DNA of 64,000 nt, taken from NCBI GenBank assembly GCA_015680685.1, contig MNCI01015561.1:670057-734056 (forward strand), written 5' to 3'. Position numbers and translations under genes: made by a program. The DNA comes from Gnetum montanum. Taxonomy: Eukaryota; Streptophyta; Gnetopsida; Gnetales; Gnetaceae. The notes under the pieces are model-generated. The model saw only the letters and a program-made list of their open reading frames with translations, did no database searches and was not told the DNA's origin. Position 1 is the stretch's first letter, and the number at the start of each line of letters is the position of its first letter. Shown here one piece after another: positions 45,301 to 56,680 of the stretch.

Positions 45301-45400
45301 GCGATATCGCGTACGCGATATTGCAGCCCATGTGATATCATGGTTGTGATATCCTAGCTATGATATTGCAGCCCATGTGATATCATGGTAGTGATATCAC
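45301..45400. repeat. Palindrome array in LTR copy A
   Basis: Positions 45304-45321 are a perfect 18-base palindrome, ATATCGCGTACGCGATAT. It overlaps a 37-base repeat starting GATATTGCAGCCCATGTGAT at 45317 and again at 45362 with one difference. At least six GATATC or near copies sit within 100 bases upstream of the TATA box, and the CpG-rich palindrome stands out in AT-rich surroundings. Confidence 0.9.
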
Positions 45401-45424
45401 AGCCAACAAATTCATGACTCATTA

Positions 45425-46980
45425 TACCCCCACGACTGAATGAAAACTCGTCCTCGAGTTACAGAGAGAACAAGCTCCATTGATTACACAGTGGATAGGT
45501 ATGGGATTATTGACTGACTAGAATGGAATCATGCCGCAGTGTGGAGTCAAAACAAAATTGAGACACAACACAAAAGAAAATCCTATGATTATAAAATTGG
45601 TGGAACTCATGTAGTTCCTGGTGGTGGTGGTGGCTCCTCCATAGGTGTCTTTCCCTTTTCTTGTGCTCCAGTTCTTGGGATTTGATGGCGTTGAAGTATG
45701 GCCTAGAGCTTCTCCTCTTGTAAGGCCTTGAGTGCCTTGGCATGTGTGTAAGTTTGCGCTTGTGCCATAGAGGCATCCTAGTCAGCCTTCTCTTTTTCTT
45801 TCACCACCCTTTTATTCTTTGTTAATAGTTTATTAAGTTGCTTGGTTCTGAAGGTGTCTAGCTAGTTTTGAGCAACCTTTGGCCTTGTAGTCAGAAGGTT
45901 TAATACTTTTGAAATGGCTTGAATAGAGGAATCAATAGTCACACCACAAATGTTAACCGTGGTGCCTTTTTCTTTGTTGTGCCAAAATGGGTACATTTCC
46001 CCTAAGTACCAAGCACTGCTTATAGAGAGGGTAGGCCTTGATTATACAGTAGTAGGGTCTTCTTGTGGATACTAAATGATTGTTCTTCCTTCTCTACATG
46101 TGGTTCAGTAGGAACTTTTCCTTCACCTCTCCTAGGTTGTTTGATCGCACCTTGAGTAGGACCTTCCTGTTGTCCGTGTTTCAGGGCCATCTGCAATCAC
46201 ACGGGACGAATTGTTAGTAAGGTTGTTACCAAAGTTAGGTTATACCTTACTTCTTGTCTTAATATATTTATTTTATTTCCATGTGATGTTAATTATTGGA
46301 AGAACATGTCCACGAAAGATTATAGTGTTGAGTCCTCTTTGCTTAGGTGGTTTCCAAATTTAATTTTTTGGTATAGCTAAGGGGATGAAATTGTTTTTGA
46401 CACATTCTATTCTTAATTCTACAACTAATTACCCTTAAAGATGTCCTTCAGGCAATGATGAATTTCAAAAAATTTATGCACTATATGCACTATTCGGCAT
46501 GTGCCCCTTCCCCACGACTAAGCTGAACACTCTAGGTTCAAGTAGGTTTAAATGGAATGAAAATTGGAGTATCAGTGAGCGAGTTATGGATATGAAAGCA
46601 AGGGACATGCAATTGTGAGTCGTATAGAGGAATTGAAAAACTTCCCCTGCATGAACAATTGCAAATGATGTTGATTAGCACAGGGGGGTCATGTATATAG
46701 ATTTTCATTGAAGTTAGGGCACTTGGAGAATGTATCGAATTTTTAATATTTCCTTGAAATTAAACGATGTAAACCAAGGACATTGGACTATTAGGAAGGG
46801 GTTCTCCGGTAATTAGATGGTTTTGAAGGCACGAATAATGATGAGTGAGTGTAATTGATCGATAACACCTTGGGTGGTAAGAAAAAGGTTATGTGATGGG
46901 AATGTTGAAATTCAAAGGGTAATAGTAGGGAAAGAATGTTAGGAAAAATAAGCTGAGGGTGAGAAATGATGTGTATGAGC
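45425..46980 (-). pseudogene. Internal region of a non-autonomous Tat-like element (copy A)
   Basis: The minus strand holds a degenerate charged ORF: KNKRVVKEKEKAD, AQAQTYTHAKALKALQEEKL, TGAQEKGKTPMEEPPPPPG, ending near 45600. The coiled-coil text and proline-rich C-terminus resemble the ORF at 48205-49290. No pol domain is seen. It adjoins LTR A through a purine tract at 45425-45440. The rest up to 46980 has no clear frame. Confidence 0.45.
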
Positions 46981-46989
46981 TATATCATA

Positions 46990-47961
46990 AGTAAAGATTA
47001 CAAGAAATTACACAAGTGGGTCCTCCCCAAAGCAGGTTCTAGCCTATAATGCCCTTGTGTAACCACACTTAAAGTGTCCATGGGCACTAGAAGGGTTAAA
47101 TGTAATCCACACTAACTCCATAAAACACACACATGTAAATATCACTGGAATGAGGTAAGAATTCTATGCTACACATGACATGAGCTACAATTACATGAAC
47201 AGTGAGATGAGATGAACTATAGAAAGGGATCGTAGAGATTGGGACATGAGGTAATTGACTCAGGGCACAGTGAATCCTGCGTTTAAAGCATGATTAACGT
47301 GTCATTAACCCATTGTTTCAAGATCAGGACCAAGTCCATTCCTCTAAACAGTGACATCACATTGTTTCATCCCATGATGAGCAACTATGAGAGTACCACA
47401 ATATTGTACATATTTCAAAATCATATCAACACTATTGGGTTTCCATGTTGACATTATTGGATGTACCAAATATCCACTACTGGGATACCAAGTGTAATAT
47501 GTTGTACTTTGAAGTAGTCATGCTTATGTATTTATGATTAAGTATTTTAACTAATTAAAAACATAAATGTAAAGTGCATTAAAAGTAAAGTGCAAATAGA
47601 GAGGATTAAACTAATCCAAATGTTGCAATGAATGTTAGAATCTCATGTTTATTGCCATTCATGCCAATGCATTTAGGTACAATGTGTTTGATTAAAGATC
47701 AGTAAAATCTCTTTAATTTACACTATGGGAAATTAGAGGGAAAATATTCTAACTCTAGCAAAACTAAACTACAAGGGCTTCACTATGCTACTAACTTTGG
47801 ATGTCGTAAATATTGGTGGTGACCACATTTATATAGGCTTCCCTTGCATCAGTGTTAACACATCTGTATCGATGCATGTAACCATGCAATGATGGGGAGA
47901 CATTGATAACGTTGCATTAACACATGACTGGAGAAATACTGTGTCTATTTAAAATTCATCA
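46990..47961 (-). repeat. Tat/Athila-like LTR (copy D)
   Basis: Matches the LTR starting at 63541 (…ACTACTGGGATACCAAGTG.AATATG and TGCTTATGTATTTAT) and the other copies. It begins TGATGAATTTT on the minus strand at 47961 after a purine tract (CATGCGGGTA) and has TATATAAA on the minus strand near 47828-47835. The left end is approximate. Confidence 0.65.
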
Positions 47962-48204
47962 TACCCGCATGTCTAACTAAAAACTTATCATTGAGTGAAC
48001 AAAAATAGGTTCAAGCTTCTTAAAATTTTTTGGGAAGTATGGAATTTGTTAACTAACAAACAAATAGATGAACTAACTAACTTTACTAACTCTAAGTGCT
48101 AGATTGTAGAAAATTACAAAAATTAGTTTCATTACAATAGAATTGGGTACTTTATAAGCATTTTAGTAGGTGTTGCTAAGTTTCTAAAGATAGGATGAAT
48201 CTTA
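47962..48204 (-). other. Purine tract and 3' untranslated part next to LTR D
   Basis: Homologous to 45425-45600 beside LTR A (shared AACTNAAAACTTATC-type text). No coding sequence. Confidence 0.45.
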
Positions 48205-49290
48205 AATAATACCTAGAGGTGGAGGCATCTGTGATGCTGAAGATCCTTTGCTAGGTTCCAATGTTGGTGGTGGTGGAGGCTAAGGTTGATTTGCTATTGT
48301 TATCATTATTGGCAGAAGCTTGAAAGCATCTAGCAATGCCTTTGTTTTTTTTCTCTTGCTACATGGATCATAAATAGTCCACATGACTTCATTGATGTGG
48401 GTTGAAACAGGAATGTTCCATCAGCATGAAATCAAAGGAAATAACTCATTTACATTAACAAACCATGCTACAAATTATTTACATTTAATGTCAAATGTCT
48501 TTACCAAGTTTTATAGTTCATGGTAGTCATTCATCCTTTTAGCTAGGTTCTTAGCAATAGACCATTGATTTCTGAATCTACTCCTAAGAACTTCAAGTTT
48601 GACATTGGTTATCTCCAACTATTGCTTGATCTTCTTATGATGCTTACATTCTACCTCATATGAGAGGTAGGAATGAACCACTTGTTTTTCCAATTCTGTC
48701 CTTGGTCTCCCCACTGTTTGCATAGCTAGGTTTGCATAATGAAGTTTAGCAAGCTTCATGTAATCTATTATTTCCTTGATCTGCAATTCCTTTAGGTGGT
48801 TTTCTACCTTATTGTATGCATTCAATTCACTAAAGATGGGCTGCTATACATCGCCTATTTGTTGGAGTTGTTAGAGAGCCTCATTTAACTTTGCCATAGC
48901 CAGTTGAATTTATTTCTCATTTACTTCTTTGAGGCATCCAACCTAGTCCTTGTAATGGTTCTTTACTCATTCAAATTTTAGGGCCTTATTTTTCTAGGAG
49001 GCTACCTCAATGGCCATTTTTTGGTAAAGCATAGGAACTTCCTCCATTGAGAGATTTCTATTCTCTACTACCAATATGCTCATGTCAAGGTTTGTGACGA
49101 GATAGGTAAAATTTGGTGCTAGATACCTTAAAAATTTATTTTTCTTTTGTTGTAGAGAAGTCACCTCATTTGTGATTGACCCGCGAGTCGTATCCATGGA
49201 GGAACAGTTTAAAAAAGTCAAAGAATCATTAAGATAATAAATGGTTAGAATTGAATCTAAAAAAATTTCACACTTATGCCTTTCACTCAT
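48205..49290 (-). pseudogene. Coiled-coil, proline-tailed ORF of a non-autonomous element
   Basis: From ATG 49290 (MSERHKCEIFLDSIL) the minus strand reads a mostly continuous charged protein with a few stops: VTSLQQKKNKFLRYLAPNF, then NKVENHLKELQIKEIIDYMK and SYEVECKHHKKIKQ, down to TKALLDAFKLLP, PPPPTLEPSKGSSASQMPPP near 48210. It has no reverse transcriptase. Together with the copy at 45.5-46.0 kb it defines a family of LTR elements with an own coiled-coil protein. I do not recognise the family. Confidence 0.5.
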
Positions 49291-49920
49291 AAGTAAAATT
49301 ATGAACTTTTATCTTAACTTCTAATCACAAGTTTAAGAATAAAAATTTATAATTAAATCAAATTAAATTTAAAGTTACAAGCATACATGATGATGAGAAT
49401 TACAAGGGAGACTTCACCTAATCTTGTGATTCTACCTTCTTGTTTCTATAGTGTAGTAACCTTGATAGCTCAACAATGGACTCTAATGGTCTTTAATTGC
49501 CATAAAGCTCAACAAATCCTCACATAATAATTTTTCAAGGGAAAATTGAGCTTCAATTTGATGTGGATTTTCTTGGGTATCAATCTTGGCGCACACCATG
49601 GGTGTGTGTTGGATTCACTCGGGTTGTACAAGGAGATGCTCAAAAAAAGAAATGCCTAATCAATGTCCCCCATGTTACAATTTGAAGTATTATTTATACT
49701 TCAAAAATGTTAAAAATAACTATTTTCATAATAGGTTGGACATAAGCCAAATCATACGAATTGGCATAACAACTAAGTTTAGCATCATCAATATCCTAGA
49801 TTAGCATGTGTATCCTTATTATTAAAGGCATATTTTCCTGGCATATTGGTAGATTAACTAATTCTAATGAAGTTCATGCCTAAAATTTTGTTATCATGGT
49901 GCATTGGCATGAAAAATCCA
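49291..49920 (-). other. Untranslated leader region upstream of the coiled-coil ORF
   Basis: No open frame of note. At 49580-49600 there is a GGCGCACACCATGGGTGTGTG near-palindrome, and near 49690-49705 AAGTATTATTTATACTTC, also palindromic. A weak primer-like sequence precedes LTR B. Confidence 0.35.
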
Positions 49921-50339
49921 TTACCATCTGATGAGTGGCGAGGTACCCCTACACTCAACCATACGAAATGAGCGTAGCACGTGCGATCCGGTCGAACTCT
50001 GTAGACTAAATGCCTACACGCCGCAAGGAACACTTGGGGTTAATTAATCGTTGTCTTCCCAGGCTTGCTTGTATGTGTCATGGTGTATGGTTAAGCAAGT
50101 CTAAGGTATATGATTTTTTTGGTATTTTCTGGTTTATCTCCTATGCTAAACGGTGAAGGGTTGAGAGACTAAAACTAATTCTAACTATAGCACTAAGTCC
50201 TAGTGTCAGCATCCGTTCCCACTTGCCGTACACACCCTGAACTGTGCAACTGTGGCTACCAAACGCTAATCATTACTGGGATTACCACATGTAACGCATG
50301 TGCTTGAAGCGGTCATACTAAGGCACTTAACTAACCTAA

Positions 50340-50525
50340 GTGTGACAAGTAGCCGATTCCTTGACTAGCCGTACACATCTGTAGATGCTCGTAATCAATT
50401 CGTACTTGTCCCACGTTCTAGGAGGTAAGGGTGAGAGAATATAATCACAATGAGTAGCCAATTCCTTGGCTAGCCGTACACGTTCGTCAACGCTTGTAAC
50501 CAAGTCGTACTCATGCCGCGTTACT
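50340..50525 (-). repeat. Internal tandem duplication in LTR B, unit about 106 bp
   Basis: AGTAGCCGATTCCTTGACTAGCCGTACAC (from about 50347) and AGTAGCCAATTCCTTGGCTAGCCGTACAC (from about 50453), each followed by a GTACT(T/C)GT/ATGCC-type stretch, form two related units in the transcribed part of the LTR. Confidence 0.75.
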
Positions 50526-50788
50526 AGGAAAGCAATAAATAACATTAATTAAACCTATCCATGCACTGCAAGGTTTATCCACAAAGCTCATCTTTATTGC
50601 CGTACACAACTTGCGTTCAGGTACAAAGCTGCTCGAATAAAGTACCGTTCACTTGGGGGACTCCTACTGCGGGCACATGGAAAATATTCTATCTCTGGGG
50701 TGATCAATCCACCAGAGCTTCACTACTTTATGCCTATGATGTGAAATGAGGGGAGTGCTGCCTCTTATTTATAGATTTGGCAGCGGAC

Positions 50789-50864
50789 CGCGATATCACG
50801 TACGCGATATTGCAGGGAACGACGCGATATCGCGTACGCAATATCACAGGGGATGCGATATCGC
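50789..50864. repeat. Palindrome array in LTR copy B
   Basis: Three units of the GCGATATCGC/CGTACG type: CGATATCACGTACGCGATAT (50791-50810), GCGATATCGCGTACGCAATA (50824-50843) and GCGATATCGC (50855-50864), immediately upstream (minus strand) of TATAAATA at 50766-50773. Same design as in copy A but with different unit spacing. Confidence 0.9.
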
Positions 50865-50885
50865 TGTGCAATTCGTGTCTCATCA

Positions 50886-51780
50886 CCATCCTTCCAAAAT
50901 AGCTTTAATCTTCCAAAAATTCTCCTGATTGCTTGTGCATCCTACTAGCCATGGTGTCTAGGCATTTTGCTACCATCATTATTATTTCCATCATTGCACT
51001 CATCATCATCTACTTCTACTTCATGGCTGCTACACCTAAAACCCTCACTGCGTCTGGTGCACTAATGAAACCCTCATCATGTCCTTGCCTACCATTGTCT
51101 TCCTTCATGTTGCAGCTACACCACCATTTCTGCTTGTTGCTGCACTTTGTTCCTTTTGTTGTGTTGCTCTAACCTACTCTGATGTACTCTAACCCTATGG
51201 TTGCCATCACCTACCATCATGCCATAGTCACACCCATCATTTCCACATTCGGTACCTACCCTCATTGTGCATGCCTTGCTATAGTAACATGTTTTCTATT
51301 GCACACATTGTGATTTGCCTTCTATTGCTGTTTGGCCATCACTACTACACTTCCCGATCCACCTTGGCCCCTTCTGCTACGTGCACTAAAATTTTCATTG
51401 CTACATTCTAATCTGGCTATCACTGTTACTATTATTGATCTAGTCATTGACACTATCCTTGCCATGCTGCTCATCTCATGTGTGCGTCATCTGCTACCAT
51501 GCTTGTTGTCACCACGTTCTACTATTTCTGCTCTTGTTGCATTGCTCCACAATAGTGAAACCCTTGTTTCTTACAACAGTGAAACCCTGGTAGTCACTAC
51601 CTCTTGTTGCATGCACCATTGCTACTTGCTATTGCCACATTCTACATCACCTACCTTGGCTGTGCTGCATGCTATGCTAGCCTTGTCATTGCCTGTCATG
51701 GTCGTCGGTGTTGTCAGTGCTGTTGGTACCACTAGTGCCTATAACCCTAATTGGAAACTATAATACATATTTTTAGAACA
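50886..51780 (+). other. Pyrimidine-rich low-complexity region with an open frame
   Basis: From about 50930 the plus strand is rich in CTAC, CATC and TGCT words. An open frame 51332-51763 (143 codons, Leu/Thr/Ser-rich) results from this composition. It has membrane-like hydrophobic runs but no recognised family. It probably represents expanded simple sequence between LTR B and the next element and not a gene. Confidence 0.3.
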
Positions 51781-51850
51781 TTTATATAATATATATAATA
51801 TAATTATATATATATATATATATAATATCTATGCATTATAATGTTCATAT
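51781..51850. repeat. AT-dinucleotide-rich tract
   Basis: Long runs of TATA and ATAT with a self-complementary core mark the border between the pyrimidine-rich region and the integrase fragment. Confidence 0.8.
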
Positions 51851-51889
51851 AATAGGATTATTATAATATTTATATTACCACATGCCATT

Positions 51890-52330
51890 GAAAAAATCTA
51901 GTAGCCTTTTTTGCTATACAATCCTTGATTATAGTTGCTTCTACCTATTTAGTACAATAATCAACTATCACTATGATCTATGCTTTCTCATTTAACATCA
52001 ATGTGATGGGTCCCAAGAAACTAGTTTCCCATATGTCAAATAGTTCCAATGGTTGTATTCATTGCTATGGCTCTTCACTCTTGGTCATTATTCCTTAGTC
52101 AAATTTACATCTCTTACAAGATTGGATGAAGTTATGTGCATCCTAGAATATGATAGGCCAGAAGTAGCCTACCATCATTAGCTTAAGTGCTATCTTGTGC
52201 CTTGTGTAGTGATCACTACATGGTCCTTCATGTGCATCTTGTAGAATTCTTTATTGGTTCTTTTCTAGAACAGGCCATCTCGCTAGTTCATTAGCAAAAA
52301 TCTTGTAGATATTTCCATTTATTTCCATGT
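51890..52330 (-). pseudogene. Tat-like element 1: integrase, truncated
   Basis: The minus strand reads HEGPCSDHYTRHKIALKLMM, GYFWPIIF, HNFIQSCKRCKF and then PLELFDIWETSFLGPI and VIVDYCTK. These match the zinc-binding HHCC domain and the core start (…FD.WGIDFMGPF…VDY.TKW). The first catalytic Asp is replaced (Thr region). The frame stops at about 51890, so most of the core is missing. Confidence 0.8.
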
Positions 52331-52800
52331 ATCTTTTCACTTTATGAAGGAACTATTGTTTCTGTTTTCTATTCCACTCAACAAGAAGTTCTTATGTGAG
52401 AAAATAAGTCATATAATTAGTGATCCATGATTTCTATATCGAGTTGATAGCCATTGTTATTTTCATAAACAAGTTCTCATCAAGAAATTGGTCTGATAAT
52501 GGTTCTTCTTATTCCAATGATTCCCATGTTAGCCTTAACAAGTGATCTACTATGACGTTCTTTGTTCCCTTCTTGTCAATCATAGTGATGTCAAATTCTT
52601 GTAGTATTAAGAGCCACCTTATCACTCTAGGATTCATTGTTGGTTTATTCATTAGAAATTTTATTACACTATGGTCCATGTGGACATAGATAGGGTACCC
52701 AAGCATGTAATGTCCAAAATTTTCCAACGCCTACACCATCATAAGCTCCTTTTTAGTAGTGATGTAATTAAGTTGTGCTTTAGTGATGCTTCTACTAGCA
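52330..52800 (-). pseudogene. Tat-like element 1: RNase H
   Basis: The open frame 52727-52509 reads YPIYVHMDHSVIKFLMNKPT and RVIRWLLILQEFDITMIDKK with VIVDHLLRL, the RNase H end of the Tat/Athila branch (V.TDH.A.+YL, RLIRW.LLLQEFD, N.VADHLSRL). Confidence 0.88.
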
Positions 52801-52849
52801 TAATGTATGTAGTATGGCCTCTTTTGACCATCAAGCTACATTAGTACTA

Positions 52850-53850
52850 TGGCCAGTACATAATTGGAAGTATCTATCATTATGTAGAAGGTCTTGGACC
52901 AATATGGAGCTCTAAGGATCAATGTTTCTATTAACCTCTGTTTTAGTTTCTCAAGTGCCTTCTCACATTATTCTGTCCACTAGAATGGTGCATCTTTCTT
53001 GGTTAATTATACCAATGACTTTACTATTTTGGAAATATTTTCTATGAATGTTTGATAATATCCTATATGGCCTAGAAATGATTTGACCTCCTTAATGGTT
53101 TGTGGCCTTTGGGTGATGTTCTAAATGACTCTTATCTTTTTTGGATCTACCTCTATTCCTTTAATGATATCTTATGTTCCAAAATGATCCCATCTTGGAT
53201 CATTAAATGTCTCTTTTTCCAATTGAGCTTCAAATTGATTTCAACACCTCTTTTCAATACTTGCTTTAGACAATCCAATGCTTTCTTGAAATCTAGCTCA
53301 TAAGTAAGGAAATCATCCATAAATACTTCTACGTCATTACTAGTTTCTTTCTAGAAGATACTTAGTACTAATCTTTGGAATGTAGCGAGCACATTGCACA
53401 AGCCAAAAGACATTTGCTTATAAGTAAATGCTCCTCATGGATTGGTGAACGTAGTCTTTTCTTAGTCTTCTAGTGCAATGTAGATCTAGTTGTATATGCT
53501 ATACTCATCAAGGAAGCTATGGTACTAATATTTGCAATGATATCTAAGACTTGGTCAACAAACGGTAGAGGAAAATGATCTTTAAATGTCACAGAGTTTA
53601 ATAGCTGGAAATCAATACATACTCTCCACTTGCCACCCTTGAGAACAATGACCAAGGGCTAACCCATTCATTATCTGTAATGGGGTAGATGAAACCTGCT
53701 TTCAATAACTTTTCTAATTCTTGTTTCACTACTTCTTTGAGCTTAGGATTCAACCTTCTCTAAGGCCAGTGATGTGGCTCAATAGCTAGATCTATGTATA
53801 TATGATGTTGACATATTCATGGATCAATGCTTGTTATCTCATCATAAGGC
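52850..53850 (-). pseudogene. Tat-like element 1: reverse transcriptase
   Basis: GGKWRVCIDFQLLNSVTFKD and HFPLPFVDQVLDIIA (53637-53540) match the RT opening. Further down the strand are FNVLATFQRL-, VFMDDFLTYELDFKKALDC- (near 53330-53275) and IKGIEVDPKRI- like text (near 53110-53140). The catalytic block reads FMDD. Several frame shifts are present. Confidence 0.85.
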
Positions 53851-54199
53851 TATGTGAATGCTATTGGTCATCTATTGTGTACTTCTTCCAATAATCTTTT
53901 TTTCTGATATTTATCAAGGTTTATGTTGATGATTGCTGATTTTTTATTATTTAAAAAGACATATTCTAGCACATCTAGTAGGGCTTTTAACTTTAACGAT
54001 TTTGGCTCAAACTTTTTTGGGATCTCTAACTATCCCCATTCAATATCTCCTTCCTTGTGTGAATGTGCATAGGGATGTTTCCTTCATAACTATTCTAACT
54101 AATTCATTTCCTCAATGTAGGCACTTATGATTTGATTAGTTGGTTCCATGTATATTTTAGATTCTATCTCTTTATCAATAGTCAACCATTGGGTGCCTT

Positions 54200-54720
54200 C
54201 TTCTTTAGTGGCTACTACATGTTGCACACACATTTCTTCTACATAGTAGTTGCACGCTATTTCTTTCTTTATTTATTAGCCCAAATTCTTCACACATAGT
54301 TACACCTATTATTGTTGTATGCAATACATGGAACTTGGCATCTTTGTATAATTCTAGCTTTGTTCTCATTGGAAATTTCCAAGGAAATATCTCTAATTCC
54401 AAGCTTAGCATCGACAGTGCTAAGCCATGACCTTCTCACTATTATAGGAAAATTTTGCTTTATTTTTTCCACGTGAATTACTAAGAAGTTAGTGGGATAG
54501 GACCAACAACTAATGGTGGTGATGAAATCATTCACCTATTTAAGTGGGATAGTGATTAACTAATTTGCAAGCTCTAATCAAATATTGCTTTTCCTTAGTA
54601 ATGGAAGATTCCAAGCTTTGTACATATCTTCTAATTTAAGTTGACTTCTAACTCTGAATCCAACATAGTTTTGCATAGTTTGTATCTTGCTATTTGGAGA
54701 TATATCTAGATACTTCTTGG
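54200..54720 (-). pseudogene. Tat-like element 1: protease region
   Basis: NDFITTISCWSYPTNFLVIH and GRSWLSTVDAKLGIRD-like text (54535-54400) matches the block after the retropepsin in Tat-type polyproteins (…W.YP.DF.VL…LGRPWL.TA.A.I). The upstream active-site Asp lies in damaged sequence near 54650. Confidence 0.6.
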
Positions 54721-55429
54721 ATGTATTCTTTTCTGGGAAGGTGATCCTATCTTAATCCAATGTGTAATAGTTTGGATTAGCATGATAGTACTTAGATTTA
54801 GATTGGTATAAGATGGAAGCTTGGTATTCGCTAGAGAAGTGTGTGTAGATGAGGTTGATGTAGATGGATTCCCCATCCTTTGAACCCTTTCTGGACTTGT
54901 TCAAAAGAATGAATGTTTCTTGGATTTAGATTAATTCATTATCACCTTCTCCTCTATGTTTACTACCCTTGTTGTATTCTTCTACTGTGGTTGTAATGGT
55001 AACTCCCCTTGCATGATTGGTGGTGGAACTATCAATAAAGAATTGGAAGGTTGGTTTGATGGACAAGCTACAAGTTGGTGTGCATAGAGATTTGGATCCA
55101 TCCTTGGAGTGGTGTGACTGTAATACTTAGATGGATAATAATGAAAAAGGGTATGAACTGAAGCATTCCTTGGAGAGATTAGACATTATACATAATATCC
55201 ATAAGGATTTGGTTGCCTAAATGGATACTATTGCCTTGGCAATGACATTGCTCATGCTTGTGGCTATTGCCACTATTACTGGTATTACTCCTACAATTGA
55301 GGGTAGCCTCTACTTGGGTAGTAAGTTGGTTGGAAGAATTATCTAAGATTACCCTAAGGATAAGATAATTGTCTTGGCATTTTCTTTTTAACAAATCTCA
55401 GATTGAGTGCGTATGCTCTAGAATCTTGC

Positions 55430-56680
55430 AAGTGGGTTGTAGTAGGGCAACATCCCTTAGGATGTTCATATTGGCACGTCTTGCATCCTTCCTCTTCTTT
55501 TGAACTAGAGTCCATACATTCCTTAGTTGTAGCAACTTTTCCTTTCTATTTATAACCTTCTCATCCATGATCTCTTATCTTCTTCTTATGTTTACCTTTG
55601 TTGAATGCTTGTTTAGCCCTTTCTTCTACTATCTTGAGAGCTATAGCAAACTTCTCATCCACCAAGTCCCACAGCTTCTCTACCCTTGTTGCTATATCAT
55701 TATCTAATTTGTGGATTGGTAGAGTTTTCTTTTGAATTACATCCTTCGAGGATTCTTTTTCCTACTTGTTGCATATTTGAACATCTTATTTTCTTATTAA
55801 TGAATCTTGGTTATATTCTTTAGCTGATTCTCTTTAACTCTTGTTTCTATTTTTCACTTGGTCTATTAACCTTTGGATTCGATGAGTCACCATGTCTAAT
55901 AATCTTCCTTGGGCGTAGACCCCAAGGATCTCTCTGGTTTTTTTCTTGACCCATCAACAATGTGTCTAAGTTTTTCCCTTAGTGAGAATCCATGGCCTGG
56001 GCATCTATGCAAAAGAGAATAATACCTATCCATTACTGCATTAAGGGATTCATGTGTCCCTTGCTTTCATCCATGGATTTGTTTTCTTAGGTTAGACACT
56101 CTTGAGTACTTTTGATACTTTTCATTAAAGAGCTTAAGCATGATACTTCATCTTGTAATTGATTCTAGTTCTAATGATCTTTACTAGTTCTCTACCTTCT
56201 TAATGAGTGTTCTAGGAAATAACTTTAATTTTTGCCCATTACTTTTAATGTTTTGGAGGATACAAGAATCATGGAATGCTTGAAGGTGATGTTGTGGATC
56301 TACATTATATCCACCTTCAAATTTGAAAATGTTGTTCATATCAAGTTGCTTGATGTGACTATCCTTCATTTGCCTAGTTGGAATATACACTACTTTTTTT
56401 ACATTTATCATAGTTCAAGTGGCTAGTAGGGGTTCTACATAGTTGTTGGGTTTGTAAACTCTATTGTAGCGGTGAAACCTCTGATTGTCATAGTGCTCTC
56501 TATCCTCATGCCTATTTCTATCTCTTTATCATTTATAATCTTCATCTTCATTATTAGGATACCTTATTTTATATTCATCCCTCTCATAATTTCTTCATCC
56601 TTCTCTGTCATTGTCTCTAGATCTATATTCCTTCCTATTAGATTTCATAGATGAATGCAAAAAGGAAGAGGAGGAAATTG
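55430..56680 (-). pseudogene. Tat-like element 1: Gag
   Basis: HIKQLDMNNIFKFEGGYNVD and PQHHLQAFHDSCILQNI with LKLFPRTLIKKVENW (56411-56184) match the Gag core of Athila/Tat elements (…F.G….+P..HL..F…C…L.LFP.SL…A..W). Further on are a DYCRS-like region and a zinc-type cluster near 55480-55510. The upstream SR-rich start is near 56655. Confidence 0.75.

Larger units (their letters stand above)
44580..45424 (-). repeat. Tat/Athila-like LTR (copy A)
   Basis: Aligns with LTR copies at 49922-50885, 57463-58335 and, more weakly, 46990-47961 (shared blocks around CCACTGGGATTACCAAG, GTTACCAAATAGTCACATTTAA and CTGCAATGATGAA). On the minus strand it begins TAATGAGTCATG at 45424, just after a purine tract (GTCGTGGGGG), so it is a 3' LTR. 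The left end is approximate. Confidence 0.7.
49922..50885 (-). repeat. Tat/Athila-like LTR (copy B)
   Basis: Most similar to copy A in its promoter part (GAAATGAGGGGAG..., CCTCTTATTTATAG, GCGATATCGCGTACG). Starts TGATGAGACACG on the minus strand at 50885. It contains internal duplications (AGTAGCCGATTCCTTGACTAGCCGTACAC near 50347 and again near 50453). CpG-rich words are better kept than in the other copies, suggesting that it is younger. Confidence 0.72.
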
